DNA of 64,000 nt from contig OY821740.1 of assembly GCA_963682055.1 (NCBI GenBank), forward strand, positions 47,016,795 through 47,080,794, written 5' to 3'. A program made the position numbers and the translations under genes. The number at the start of each line of letters is the position of its first letter. Position 1 is the first letter of the stretch. Shown here piece after piece: positions 10,796 through 23,110 of the stretch. Origin of the DNA: Primula veris. Taxonomy: Eukaryota; Streptophyta; Magnoliopsida; Ericales; Primulaceae. A model generated the notes under the pieces. That model was not told the origin of the DNA. It made no database searches and was given only the letters and a program-made list of their open reading frames with translations.

Positions 10796-12027
10796 ATGTT
10801 TCATATTCTTTTACATAAAAATATGTTTGTTTTTGCATAGTAGAGTACGAACGGAACATGAGTTTATTATTCACGAACGACTCATATATTTATAAACCCA
10901 ATTTAAAGATAATGATGATGATAATTTGTATAATTCAGTTGGTTATTAAACCACCAAAATGTTCTTGTTCTTTATTAGTTCATCTATTAAATGAACAAAT
11001 ACGAACCAAACTCTTACCGAATCAAGCACAAAAAATTTCGAACATTTTGCTTCGTTACCCTACGGCTTACCGACGAAAGTAAAAAAAAAAAAAAAAAACT
11101 GAATAGTATTTTGCGTCTTGTTTGGCGCCGATTGATTGTAAATTAATTGGTTTATTTGAGATCGAGAAAATAATAGTTTTAATTTAATAAGCTTTAGTTT
11201 GTTCATATGAAAGGATAAAAAAGTGGTAACTTTTCAAAGTTTCCAACCATTTCGAAAAGCTGTTTAGTTCGCACTATTGCTTTATTTTTGCTCAAATTTG
11301 AAAATTTTGTGGAAAACGCACATTAGCATGAGAAATAGATAATTTTGAATATGAGATGCATCTCCGTCTCAATTTCGTGATCTTTTTGGACCATGCAATG
11401 AGTTCGAGGTATATATATATATATATATCGTCTCTCTAATTAAACAATCTGAAATTGCTTTGTACCGGTGAAAAGTAATTAAAGCTTTTTAAGAAAATTT
11501 TAAACAAAAAAATAAAATTCAAATAGTACAAAATATACAACGTATATAGAAATTATTTTAAAGTAGGGCGCCAACTCATGACTAAAAACAAGTTGTTAAT
11601 ACACCAACTCATCACTCTACTCTGAGTAGTCTCCACTTTAGAGGTGTTTGTATCATTTTTAGAGAATTAATATATAGTTTCATGAGGAAGAAGATGTGAC
11701 CATGTGCATGAAAAGCTTTGGTTTTCACCACCTTTCTCTTCTTTTGATGTAAAGATAAAGAGACCTATATATTGAACTTAGCTTTCTTCTAACCTTGTTC
11801 TTACTTGCTCGTAATTTGTAATCTCTTTCGATAACATGTGACTCTGTGTACTAATTTATGCATTAACTACGTTTACCTTACCATACTTTTTCATCATTTA
11901 ATACTTATAAATATATTATTATTATTACTGTAATGAATTACTCCTCACATGTGCCATTGGGTATATGTTAGCTTTTCCGGTCCATTTGCAATTTCTGAGT
12001 ATTAGTACTAAAATAACTTATGAATAG

Positions 12028-12885
12028 CGGTGGTTTAGGGTCGGGACCCGACCCGTAAACGCTCAATCTGTATCCCGACCTGATTACTTTTAAAAATGAA
12101 AAAAAATCCCGATCCCGACCCGACAAAAGTCGGGACCCGACTTTTGCGGGACTCGAATTTTCGGGATCCCGTATAGTCGGAATAAGTTTATCCCGAATTT
12201 CCCGACATATTTTTTTTTATTTTACGATGTTATTTTTTATTAACAATTTTCATTTGAGAAATTTAAACATGTTATTAACACGAAACATAATACTAGTTTA
12301 AAAATAATATTCCTAATAAATGAAAAAAGAAATTAACGTGTAATAGAAAAAATAATGTGAAACTACAAATAATGGAGTAGATAAAAAATTGATACGTTTT
12401 TTATCATATTCTTTTAGCATTTATTTTTATTCACACAAGCAACAATTATCATACTAAATAAGATACATTATTATTATAATTTTTATAATCGAAAAATAAT
12501 AATCATTTATCTTTCTTGAAAATAACAATATAATTTTGTAATTTAATTATATTTTTTATTTTAATAGTTTCATATATTCAAAACTATAAATGTATATTAT
12601 ACTTATATAATTATAACTAATATATAAAACAAAAAGGATTGTAGGTCATATGGTAGAGTGTTTACATTGTATGTTAGTGGTATAAAGTTTGATTCTCATC
12701 GCTTGCGTTTGGTATAAATTAATTTATATTTTTATATAAAATATAAATTAATTAAAAAATTGGGTCGGGTCGGAACACCCGACGAAATCAAAATTGTCAC
12801 CCGATCCCGATTCCAAAGTTTATCGGGTCGGGACAAAACTCGATATTATCGGATCGGGTCGGAATTTCGGGATTTTTTCTCAGCT
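12028..12885. mobile_element. Non-autonomous element with GGGTCGGG-rich inverted ends (possibly hAT)
   Basis: The left part is full of CCCGACCCGAC and GGGTCGGGACC motifs. The right part (12764-12880) has the inverted counterparts, ending TTTTTTCTCAGCTCTG. The middle is AT-rich and non-coding. Inverted GC-rich ends around an AT core suggest a hAT-like MITE, but I could not confirm an 8 bp duplication, so superfamily and edges are uncertain. A degenerate tRNA-like stretch lies inside at about 12637-12711. Confidence 0.45.
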
Positions 12886-13461
12886 CTGCTTTGTAGTTTA
12901 TATATATGGCCTCACCTATAATTATGGGCAAAATTGAACAATCATAACATTAATAATAGACTAGACTATTTTCTTATTCTTCTTTTGGGTAATTGTAATT
13001 ATTTATAGTTTTTTTTTTTGTTCTTACTCATACTCTTTTTATTAAACAGTAAAATAATAAACTCTTTTAACTTTAATAGACTATCTTAAGAAATCTTTTA
13101 GCTTTACAAGAAACTCTTGAAAAAAAAAAACTTTCTGTCAGAAAATACAAAAGAAACTTCAATGTTAATAAGTTACCCTTTCTTATAAGAATGATTTTTT
13201 AAAGATAGAAATGTGTACTTTGCTTCTCTCTCATCTCTTACCAACTTTGCAATGCTCCACAGCAAGACCTAATTAGCTTTTCACTTTCGGCCTCAAACGG
13301 TTGTAGATTATTTATAATTATGTATCAATCCCAATATGCTTCCCTATTACTTGGGGTTTAATATAACCTGTCGATTCTATCAAATAAGTCTTCATTTTCT
13401 CCTCACATTTATTTTTACAATCAACACACCATTTTAAAGTCGAAGGCTAAATTGCGTGATA

Positions 13462-13552
13462 CTCTCTCCGTCCGAAAACAATTGTCGACTTTCGTTATAA
13501 TATAACTCACATGTATTGAAGAAAGTGGACAGTAAATATGGGACGGAGAGAG
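13462..13552. mobile_element. Very short Stowaway-type MITE (91 bp)
   Basis: It starts CTCTCTCCGTCC and ends GGACGGAGAGAG, with TA on both flanks (13460-13461 and 13553-13554). Subterminal sequences (TGTCGACTTTC against GAAAGTGGACA) are also inverted. Only 91 bp remain, less than half the length of the element at 437-669. Confidence 0.85.
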
Positions 13553-15540
13553 TAAAATATATCGAGACTTTGTTTTTTTTGATATATTTTGGCTCTTCTT
13601 ATCTTCTTTATTTATACTATACTTTGCATATAAATAATAAAAAATCATAAATAAAATGTAGTATTTATACATTTATTTTTCCTTACAAAATAGACGTTAT
13701 ATTGTATATCTCGAACTTATTTGTTAAATTGATTTTGCGGATGTCTTAAGACTCTAAACATTTCCTTAAAATAGTTGATTATTAACCGTACAGGTCGGTG
13801 ACAGTTAATATATGAAGCAAGCGTGTGTTTTGGTAGCAGCAAATTAGTAACAACTTTAGTTTCATTTGCTTAATTAATTTATGCTTTTGGTAAAATGTGT
13901 ATAAAGTTTGGTCACGCCTAGAAAAGTTTAGGATAAAATAAGTGGCCTTGTTGTATACACTAACTTTCGAGGCCAACTTGATTAAGCATAAAGTTTAATC
14001 TTGATAAAACCAACACTTTAACACAATTATCAAAACTCTAAGAGCTTAGAGCATCTCCAACACCATAGTTAATTATTGTTCAAGTTAGTGCAAGACTATA
14101 GTTTAAAGTGAATTTTAAGCCCACAATGGTTCTTCTAATTTGTGCCACATCATCTTAGAGCATTATTAATAGTCTAGCAAGAAGATTAGCATCCCATGTG
14201 GCATTGTTTGACTTTAAATATGGTATATGGTCCTATAACTCATTTTTTATAAGATTTTTCGAATACAACTCATTTAAGTTTCAGTTACTCGGCTCAATTA
14301 AAAAGAGATTAAAAACTATTTTTAAACTTAAAAAATAATTTATAATATATACGGAAAAAATATTAAAATGTAAAAAAAAAACTTTAAATTTTTTTTTTAA
14401 GCTTAAAAATATATATTATAATCTACACGAGAAAAATATTAAAATGTAAAAAAATAGCTTAAAAGCTGTTTTTTAGCTTTTTTTAGTTTGTATTATTGTT
14501 TGTTTGAATTATTAAGTAAAAAAATATTACGAAAATAATAGTGATAATAGTTTATCACTTTTAAACTGACATACACTTAAAAATATTATGATAATAGTGA
14601 CATATGAACAAAAATCTTTTTAAAAGCTGGACCCCAAATAGTCATATATGACCCTACATCATCAGTTTAAAATGCATAACTTCACGTTAAAAAGGTACAA
14701 TAATATAAATTGTTGTTACCAAACCATATTTCCAATTTTCCATAACTAATACCAGACATTTACTCATTAACATTAATACCAGACATTTACTCCTTATTAT
14801 AATTAGTGTAAAATTATTAGAATGCTTATTCAATGGATTTTTGTAAATAATAGACTTAATAATTTCTTCCATAATTAATTGATCTTTCAAAATTGAAGGC
14901 ATAAAATTCTTAGTCAATATATAAAATTTGGAATAATTATTGTTCTAAGTTATTTATACTTGCATAATTAGTTACCAATGAATCTTATTACCTTAAGTTG
15001 CACAATAATTTTTGTCTTAAATTTCAGAATTTACTAAATAATATTACCAAAGTCTAAATATATCTATTACAAAATATTTGTTTTTATATTACAATACTAA
15101 GTGTAGTTGTGAAAGTTAAAAGTATCCATTGTAAATAAGTTGCTTTTATTTCAAATACAATATATATAATGTAGGTAAAGTTAACAAGTCGAATGTGGTG
15201 TCAAAAAATAAGTTAACTATAACATGTGATGGTGTAATGTAAGTTAAAATCAAATTTTTTTACTTATATTGTGGCACACTTAACAAGCAAACTTTAACAA
15301 TAGCATTATAGATGCTCATATTGGCGAGGATATGGCATATGAAAACTATATATGAACTACTTTAAAAATACCGTAAATCTTTTCAAACAATATTAGAATA
15401 GTAAAAGAATCAGGCCATAATGTGTCATTTTTTAAGAAATTAATTGTGTTAATATTCCAAATCATTTAAATATGAGATGGATCATGTCGCTACATAATGT
15501 GTCTTTAGCAAATGATGAGTCTTACAAAGTATGATTAGAT

Positions 15541-15558
15541 CACACACACACACACACC
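15541..15558. repeat. (CA)n microsatellite
   Basis: A short run of CA units seen directly in intergenic DNA. Confidence 0.8.
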
Positions 15559-16077
15559 ACTAAAAAGCACTATGGTAGGAAGGAGGGCTACTCTTATTAA
15601 AAGTATAGAAACAAACTATATAACACTAACAAACCGAAGTGTGATCGATATATTCCAACACACACTCATGAGTTGTCGTTCGGGACTCGGGAGTCGCCTT
15701 GGTTAATTACTTCAAAGATGTTAGCTTTGGTGTTACTTCATTTAAGTTGGTATTCAACAATGCTAAAGTCTCTCCACTGAATTAGCATATTTGAGAGCTT
15801 GCTCAAGTTTCTCAAAATTAAGTATTTAAAGCCTTGAGAAAAGATAGTTATCGATTTTGTAGAAAAAAATCATCAAAGAGTTTTAACATGTTTTCTTGTG
15901 TTTATTATGTTGTTTTGATGTCTTCTTCTTTTTTTTATATATATTTTTTCCCTATGATTTTTTCTTCTTATTTTTCTCTTGTGGTTTTTACGTTGATTAG
16001 CTTTTGTGGAAACTTTTCATCCTATTTGAATTGTATACCGGAATACTTTTCACATTGAACAAATAATAATATAGAGT

Positions 16078-17577
16078 AGTGATGCTATTCACCCGAACAA
16101 GATTAAACAGACTTTTTACCCGACTCTTCATAAAACACTTATATATTATGTTGAAACTTAAATTTTTAGGCCTCAAATCTTTAGTCTTATTTTTCAAATC
16201 ATATGTGTCCATCTAATGCCAACATTTCGTGACAGTTGAGGGGAAAAGAATAGAAAAAGGAAGAAAGTGGATAAAAATTAAAAAGAAAAAGAAAAATTAT
16301 TGCACCACATAAAAAAGGTTGGATTTGCATGTTAAAAAGTCAAAACAGTTATCATAACATCCTAAGAGACTGTTGTATATTTAACGCAATAAAATGCCTC
16401 ATTTTTTTATTTAGTCGGGTAGGAAGTCTGGATTTATAGTTTGGTTCATTAGAATTATTGTAAAAAACTACTACTCCGTATGATTTAACCAAATATAGAA
16501 TATGACAAAATACGTTCAAATAGATGAACTTGTACATTATTATGCCTTTTTCCTTTTTAACACAAAATAAGGATCCAATCACTACTTACAATAAAAATAC
16601 GAGAATGAATCAAATCACGTTCAGTCAAATGCTCAGGGCATATTATAAACTATAAAGATAACAGATTTAATAAGAAGCAGTTAGCCACAGATACAACATA
16701 TATGACTAGTTTTTTGTTCTAAGATTTTGTATATCTTTCTAGATTTATTTTAGATTTTTTTCGACTTTCATATTATGGAGTTTTTTTTAAAGTAGTTTCT
16801 CATGTTGCCATGTGATTCGTTTACCAAATAATGATTAACAAAAACTGGTCAAAAAATTCGCAACAATAAAAACCTGATAAAAATATTGATTAAGTGGACT
16901 GTGAACCTCTCCCAATCATGAGTTGAACAAAAATTAAAACTTGCAAACTAATTTGTATGATGGGAAGGGTCAAGAAACACTCTCTAAGCTTTGATTGATT
17001 TAATACGCAAATTCCCACACCCGCTAAATATGAAATTACAAATAAAACTAAACTAAAAATAAAAACCACTTTTTTAACTTAAAGCTGGCTAATTAGTAAA
17101 TGTAAAAAAAGAAAATAATCAAATGTAAAAAAAGAAAATAATCAACAATTAATCTAACCTAAGTAACTTGCAAAAGTAAATACTATACTCCATACAATAA
17201 TTCTAATGAACCAGACTATAAATCCAGACTTCCTACCCGACTAAATGAAAAAATGAGGTATTTTATTGCGTTAAATATACAACAGTCTCTTAGGATGTTA
17301 TGATAACTGTTTTGACTTTTTAACATGCAAATCCAACCTTTTTTATGTGGTGTAATAATTTTTCTTTTTCTTTTTAATTTTTATCCACTTTCTTCCCTTT
17401 TCCATTCTTTTCCCCTCAATTGTCACGAAATGTTGGTATTAGATGGACACATATGATTTGAACAATAAGACTAAGGATTTGAGGCCTAAAAATTTAAGTT
17501 TCAACATAATATATAAGTGTTTTATGAAGAATCGGGTAAAAAGTCTGTTTAATCTTGTTTGGGTGAATATCATCACT
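16078..17577. mobile_element. Foldback element with arms of about 390 bp
   Basis: The left arm (about 16078-16470) and right arm (about 17190-17577) are inverted complements with few mismatches, for example GATGCTATTCACCCGAACAA against its complement ending GGGTGAATATCATCACT. They enclose about 720 bp of non-coding AT-rich sequence. A 4 bp GAGT directly flanks both ends (16074-16077 and 17578-17581), a possible target-site duplication. There is no transposase frame. Long terminal inverted repeats suggest a foldback element or a non-autonomous Mutator-like element, though the latter normally makes 9 bp duplications. A transcript through it would form a long hairpin. Confidence 0.85.
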
Positions 17578-20500
17578 GAGTTTTTTAATACTTTTATGTT
17601 CTGTTTTTCAATAGACAAAAAGGCCTATTAATAGTACTTTAAAATTTTGAAATGATTTGAATGGAACTGTACTATTAATGTAGGGTTTGTCTATTCCATT
17701 TTGAACGATTTTTTTTATATATATAAAAAAAAAAAAAAACTAAAACGTGCTCAAAGGTAAAGACCCGTAACAATATACTCAAATGTAATAATGAAATTAT
17801 TAAGGAAAGTTGAGAATTTAGTGACTAATAGCTTCCCAAAAAAAGGATAAAAAAAATGCATACTCAACCGCAAAGAAAATAAAAGAATCACACACTCAAA
17901 CTTAACCAACATTGTTGACCACAAATTACAACCCGATTGTGAAACAGTCTCGCTAGCTTGGATTTTTTTATATTTATATTTATTATTATTATTATTATTA
18001 TTAGCTAGGAAAAATCCAAATCAACACTCAATTATAAAATATACATAAAGGGAAACCTGAATATGGGTGACCTCATCTCGATCTACACACCAATTATTCC
18101 TCGTTTAATACAACTGCAACTATTCCCGGAAAACTCGATTTTTTAGGTTTATTAAAGAGTTAAAGTTTTTGAGCAAATTCATGAAAGTAATCTCCAATAT
18201 ATGAATTCAACAGTTTTCTGTTAATTCCCATCATGTTATCAGCATTACACTTGGCGCAACCAAAGCTTTGCATGTGACACTAACATCAAATAAAAAAAAA
18301 TTAATTCAATATTTTATTAATTTAATAATATATTTGACTTTTCTTTAACCTAAGTGTCACCCCCTTCATGTTTTTTTAGCATTAACTCTAGTGTCAGACG
18401 TGTATCAAAAAGTTTAACTTACTATACTTAATAAATTTGTATTTTTTTTATAATCATAAACCTTTCTTAGGAGTTAAACCTGTTTCGCAAACGTCATGTT
18501 TCAAAATAAAATTTATGATTATCAAAAAAAAATATCTAATAAATCATTGATGTAGGGCTAGTGCGACGTGAGAGCAAATAGGGTCGTAAAAAATAGTTAA
18601 CTTAACGGTACTAATTTTAATAGGCAAATGCCAACTTGTAGCCCCGAGATACAAGTTAAAGGGTCAAAACTATCCGTCGTTAAATGCTAGCTCTAATTAT
18701 ACTGTTACTGAAATAGGTAATTCTAATTAAATGTTAATTTTAATTATGAATCATTAAATGCTATTCTAATTAACTGTTACTACATAATGATAATAATCGA
18801 TCAAAGTACATTTTTATTAAAAACGTTAATTTTACATATGGAATCAAATGAAATAAAAAAATTAGAACCAATAGTTTTCTAATATGCATCGAACTAACTA
18901 CTCAAACCTAAAAAAACGATGATTTTGTGATTAAAATACCATCATTTTCTCATAAAAAAATCTGATCAGATCTTTAAATTTGAGAAAATGTTAAAACCAG
19001 TTTCTTGATTTTGAAAAGGTTGCGGAATTAACTGCTACAATGAGATGATTGGAGAAGAAATTAAATTTGTGAAAAGTATTAAAAAAAATTGTTTTCAACA
19101 CTTTTTAAGTTTAATTATCTGATTTTAAAAATTTGTTCAATGATTTTCTACTCCTGTTCCTTGCATGTTGTAGAATTGGGGAATTGGTAAATAATTAAAT
19201 ATTACTACTAATAATTAATCTGAGAAGGAGAGTAATTGGGGATGTTAAGGAAACATATTAATTAGTATGTCAGTATGTGATGGGTTTATGTGAATGAATG
19301 AATACACTTTGCAGTCAACATTCATTGTGCCAATTGTGCCAATAATAACCCGATGAAAATTGAATGAATTGAACCTGATAAGATGTGAATCCCAATCAAG
19401 TAGAGAAAATTAATTTAAGACAGTAAGTATAGTTGTACCATCATCAGTCCCACCACATATGATCAACTTATAAAAAATATTATTTATTTTTTTGTTTTAA
19501 AATGTTTCGCTACCTTATAATGTTAATGTCATCTAAAATATACTATGTTTTTATTTTGTTTGGTCACCTTTTTAAACGGACAATGTCACGCCAAGTAAAA
19601 TATATCAAAATTAATATACAAAAAATATTATTTTAATTAATATTTAAGTTTTGTATAGACTCCACTAGAGTTCTATCTTTTTTTATTTGAGTTTTTATTG
19701 TGTGGTAAATTTGCTTTTTAATTTACTATAAAAATAAATAATATATATATATATATACTAGTAATTATAGCTCACGCGTTGCGTGTATGACACGTAGTGG
19801 CATAAATATGACATGACACTAATAAACTTAACATTTTCAAAAGATTTGTAAAAATAATGAAATGAATATCGTAAAAATATAATGTTTTATTGTTATAGTA
19901 AATATAAAAATACATGTATAATGATTTGTTTGGGAGATAATTGATATGTGTGGAAAAAGATAATATTTATTTATTTAAACTGCACTAAGATATTTGAGTA
20001 ATTAGAAAAAAAATATAGGAGTGTTTTTGGGAAAAAAAAATGGTTAAATTGGACAGATTCATTTAACTTGGGTTAACTTATTATAATATAATGATAAAAT
20101 TAGAATTTAAGAAATTAATTAATGGGGCAGCGGGACTTAGTACGGAATCAGGGACGGCCCGGTACTGTTGGTTGTCTAAGACTCGGTCCAGTTTTTTTCC
20201 CAATGCCCATTACTATAAAAAAAATAAAAAATAAAAAATTTGTCTCATCCCAATTTTTGTCTCAAACCCAAGTTTTACTGGATTTGTGTCTGGACCGCCC
20301 ATGTGCGGATAAGTATCGGCAGTCGAGCTAGCATGCATCACTGAATTTAAGAACATGACAAGTTTCTTAATGTGGTGTGTCGTGGTGGCTCCTCAATTAA
20401 TTTGTGATAAAATAATAACTAATTAAATATGCTGCAATCTAAATTAATTGTACATGATATTATATATTCAAGCAGAAATATTCTAATTAAGATATATACC

Positions 20501-20817
20501 GGTATTCGGATTGCACAAGATACCACAAATCCTAAAACCGATTCTAATATAATCATCACATGTTGTAAATTATTAGATTAAATTAAATAAGATCATATTC
20601 CATCAACCTATTTTAGTTTAGACTTTGATTAATCAATATCCCTCTTTTAGGCAAGTGGCTCGAACTTCCAAATGATTACACAAAAATATAAAAATGAAGA
20701 TGATATATATACATGCATTTACATGTAACAGTTAATCATATCTAGGACCCTCCTCTTCCATAATCAATTTATAGGCCTTTTGATTGATATTGTAAAGAAT
20801 GTCAGCAGAGATGGTAA

Positions 20818-21009
20818 CATTACAAAATAATGTTTGATTTCGTTAGAGTTAAAAGTCGTCACAAATCTGTCACTAATTTAAAAAGTCGTCACAAATCTGT
20901 CGCAAATTGACTAAATTGTCACAAAGCCGTCACAAAAACCGTCACTAATAAGCTCGTAACAAAAAATACCGTCACTAATTCCGTCGCTATTTATGTATTT
21001 TTTTTAGTG
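20818..21009 (+). mobile_element. Small CACTA-derived MITE, GTCACAAA family
   Basis: The 192 bp element begins CATTACAAAATAATGTTTGA and ends TTTTTTTTAGTG, and is flanked by TAA (20815-20817 and 21010-21012), the 3 bp duplication expected for CACTA elements. The interior is made of GTCACAAATCTGTCAC- and ACCGTCACTAAT-type subterminal motifs. At least five related copies occur in the window. Confidence 0.85.
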
Positions 21010-21244
21010 TAATATTCGGTTTTCATCATTTTTCTTTTCTTTTTTAACATCTTATTAAATATTATCAAGTGATTTCACGTCTACTCTATTAATGATACTG
21101 AAACTATACACTTGATATTTAATAGTGCGGACTCTAGCCCACGAAACTATTTTTAATGAGTTTAAACGTACAATTTAAATGTATACAACTATTTAAATGT
21201 ACAATCTATAATCCCCCATAGTTAATGCATATATATGAATATAT

Positions 21245-21626
21245 GAGTCCAAATATTTTACCCTTTAATGTCTAACTCATTTCGTGCCCCTTAGCTATTT
21301 TTGTTCAAATTTTAAATTTTTATAACATTTTTTTTATGTTTATAAAGCGTTACAACATATTCTATACATATTTCATAATATTGAGGCATATTGTTGAGTT
21401 ACATTATTTTTTTTTAAATTTTATAATTAATTTACACCGATACTTATTTTAATTCCAAAATGTAACATATCTGAATTTTTTGTAAGAAAAAAATTTATCG
21501 GAATGTATTGATATATGTCTAATTGTTATTGTAGTAAAAAATTGAATTTTTTTAATAACTATTGTGTGTTAAAAAATCAATAAGATACATAATGAAATAA
21601 AGATTAGTGATAGAGTATTTGTACTC
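21245..21626. mobile_element. Degenerate MITE, GAGTCCAAAT-ended family
   Basis: It starts GAGTCCAAATATTTTACCC and ends near GAGTATTTGTACTC, which resembles the inverted terminus. Size and internal AT-rich sequence match the better preserved copy at 22743-23110. The flanking duplication is not clear. Confidence 0.55.
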
Positions 21627-22025
21627 CATTATATTTGATAGCATATTTACATCACCTTAAATATGTAATTGACTTATCATGCCCTTGTCTTCAAAGATAT
21701 TCATGGCCATAAACGGGTCTTTCATTTAACCATTTTGGAGCCAGGAGACTTTATCAATGGCTAATGGTATTGATTAAAGGATGTTTAGTGCATTGATTTG
21801 AAATGTTTATTATAAATTCAAATAATTTAACGACCCATTAACATTCTTTAATTACATTGAATGCTCAGACACTTTTTCACATATGCACATGAATTTTGCA
21901 CAGGCCGGTTACTGTTAATTTATTTTTTTTAATATCATGTTCATGAATATTCCAGAGATAAGAATTGACTATTATAAATGTGGTATTGACTTCTGACATA
22001 CGTCACACTACGTAATACACTTGTG

Positions 22026-22252
22026 TCCCGTTTTTAATTAATTGTTCTTTACGAAATTACGTGCAATTTTGACCGACTTATATACATGTATCAGAATTAT
22101 CGAAATGAAAATTGTTAAACTTAAATCATATAATTTAATGTTTGAATTATATGATTAACTTTTGAAAATTTTCATTCCGATAATTTTGATATAAGTTATT
22201 GACCGGTTAAAATTATAGTTAGTTTCGTAATTTAAAATTAATCGATAAGGGA
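22026..22252. mobile_element. Stowaway-like MITE, degenerate
   Basis: The halves are inverted complements: TCCCGTTTTTAATTAATTG with ACGAAATTACGTGCAATTTT on the left, and AAAATTATAGTTAGTTTCGT with AATTAATCGATAAGGGA on the right. The interior resembles the 437-669 element (TGCAATTTTGACC, CGAAATGAAAATT). The termini have decayed. Confidence 0.7.
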
Positions 22253-22742
22253 GGGATTACTATTCTGGTAGTTCTATACTTTATATGCGGATTGTTTATT
22301 CCTTTATAATGGGAAGTCAAAATCTGTTTCTCATCAGGGTAACGGCCTAAACTGGAAGGTCAAACCAGTAATTAACCGTTCATCCACTAGTTTTGTGTAA
22401 TTTATGCAAATTCATAGAAATAAATATATAATAGAGGTTTTTGTGCAAACAAACTGACTTATTGATTAAAAGTTACGACAAACAAATACTATAAGATATA
22501 AAAGCAATAAATGACTTGCATAGAGACATCCAAATATCGATAAAATTGAAGCCCTTCTCTTACATTAAGTCAATGAGAACCGTGTTGCTTAATTTGCACC
22601 CTCAAATGGAAATTAATAATCAACGTTAACTTGTAAACTTTAAAACAAAATATCAATGTAGAGCTTATCCAAATAAGGAAAATCACACCAAAGTCAACCG
22701 CAGTGAAGCATTCGCGTTAATGGTATGGCATATGTGTTTTAT

Positions 22743-23110
22743 GAGTCAAAATCTTTTACCTCATTTTTCTATTTCCTTTCGTGCTTCTTTTCTTATTTTA
22801 TTAAAAAAAAAAAAAATTTAAAAACTTGAAAAAAATTGTACAATTACTATAATACATGTATCAATACATTCTAATTATTTTTTTAAAAAAATCCATACAA
22901 AATTTGTTTTGGAATAAATGTATAAATTAGTGTAAATTAAACATTGAATATTAAAAAAATTGTCTAAAATAATATTATGTTCAAATATTTTAAAATTGGA
23001 ATACAGTATAATATAAAATTTTATAAACTTGCGGTATAAGTTATGAAAATTTAAAATTTGAGTAAAAATAAGTAAGGGGATAGAGAATAAGGGGTAAAAG
23101 ATTTGGACTC
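22743..23110. mobile_element. MITE with GAGTC termini and 7 bp target-site duplication
   Basis: The 368 bp element starts GAGTCAAAATCTTTTACCTC and ends with the inverted GGTAAAAGATTTGGACTC. Both sides carry GTTTTAT (22736-22742 and 23111-23117). The interior is AT-rich and non-coding. The superfamily is unclear; a duplication of 7-9 bp would fit hAT or Mutator-like parents. Confidence 0.8.

Larger units (their letters stand above)
10259..16077. other. Gene-free AT-rich intergenic DNA with MITE remnants
   Basis: I find no supported gene here. It holds the YUCCA upstream region, a CACTA terminus, an A run near 11079-11098, a (TA)n tract near 11410-11428, a GGGTCGGG-rich inverted element, a 91 bp Stowaway element and a (CA)n tract at 15541-15558. 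The rest is unstructured AT-rich sequence with stops in all frames. Confidence 0.7.

Noticed and set aside
12637..12711. tRNA-like sequence with A- and B-box resemblance
   Set aside because: The acceptor, D and T stems pair poorly; kept only as a note inside the surrounding element.
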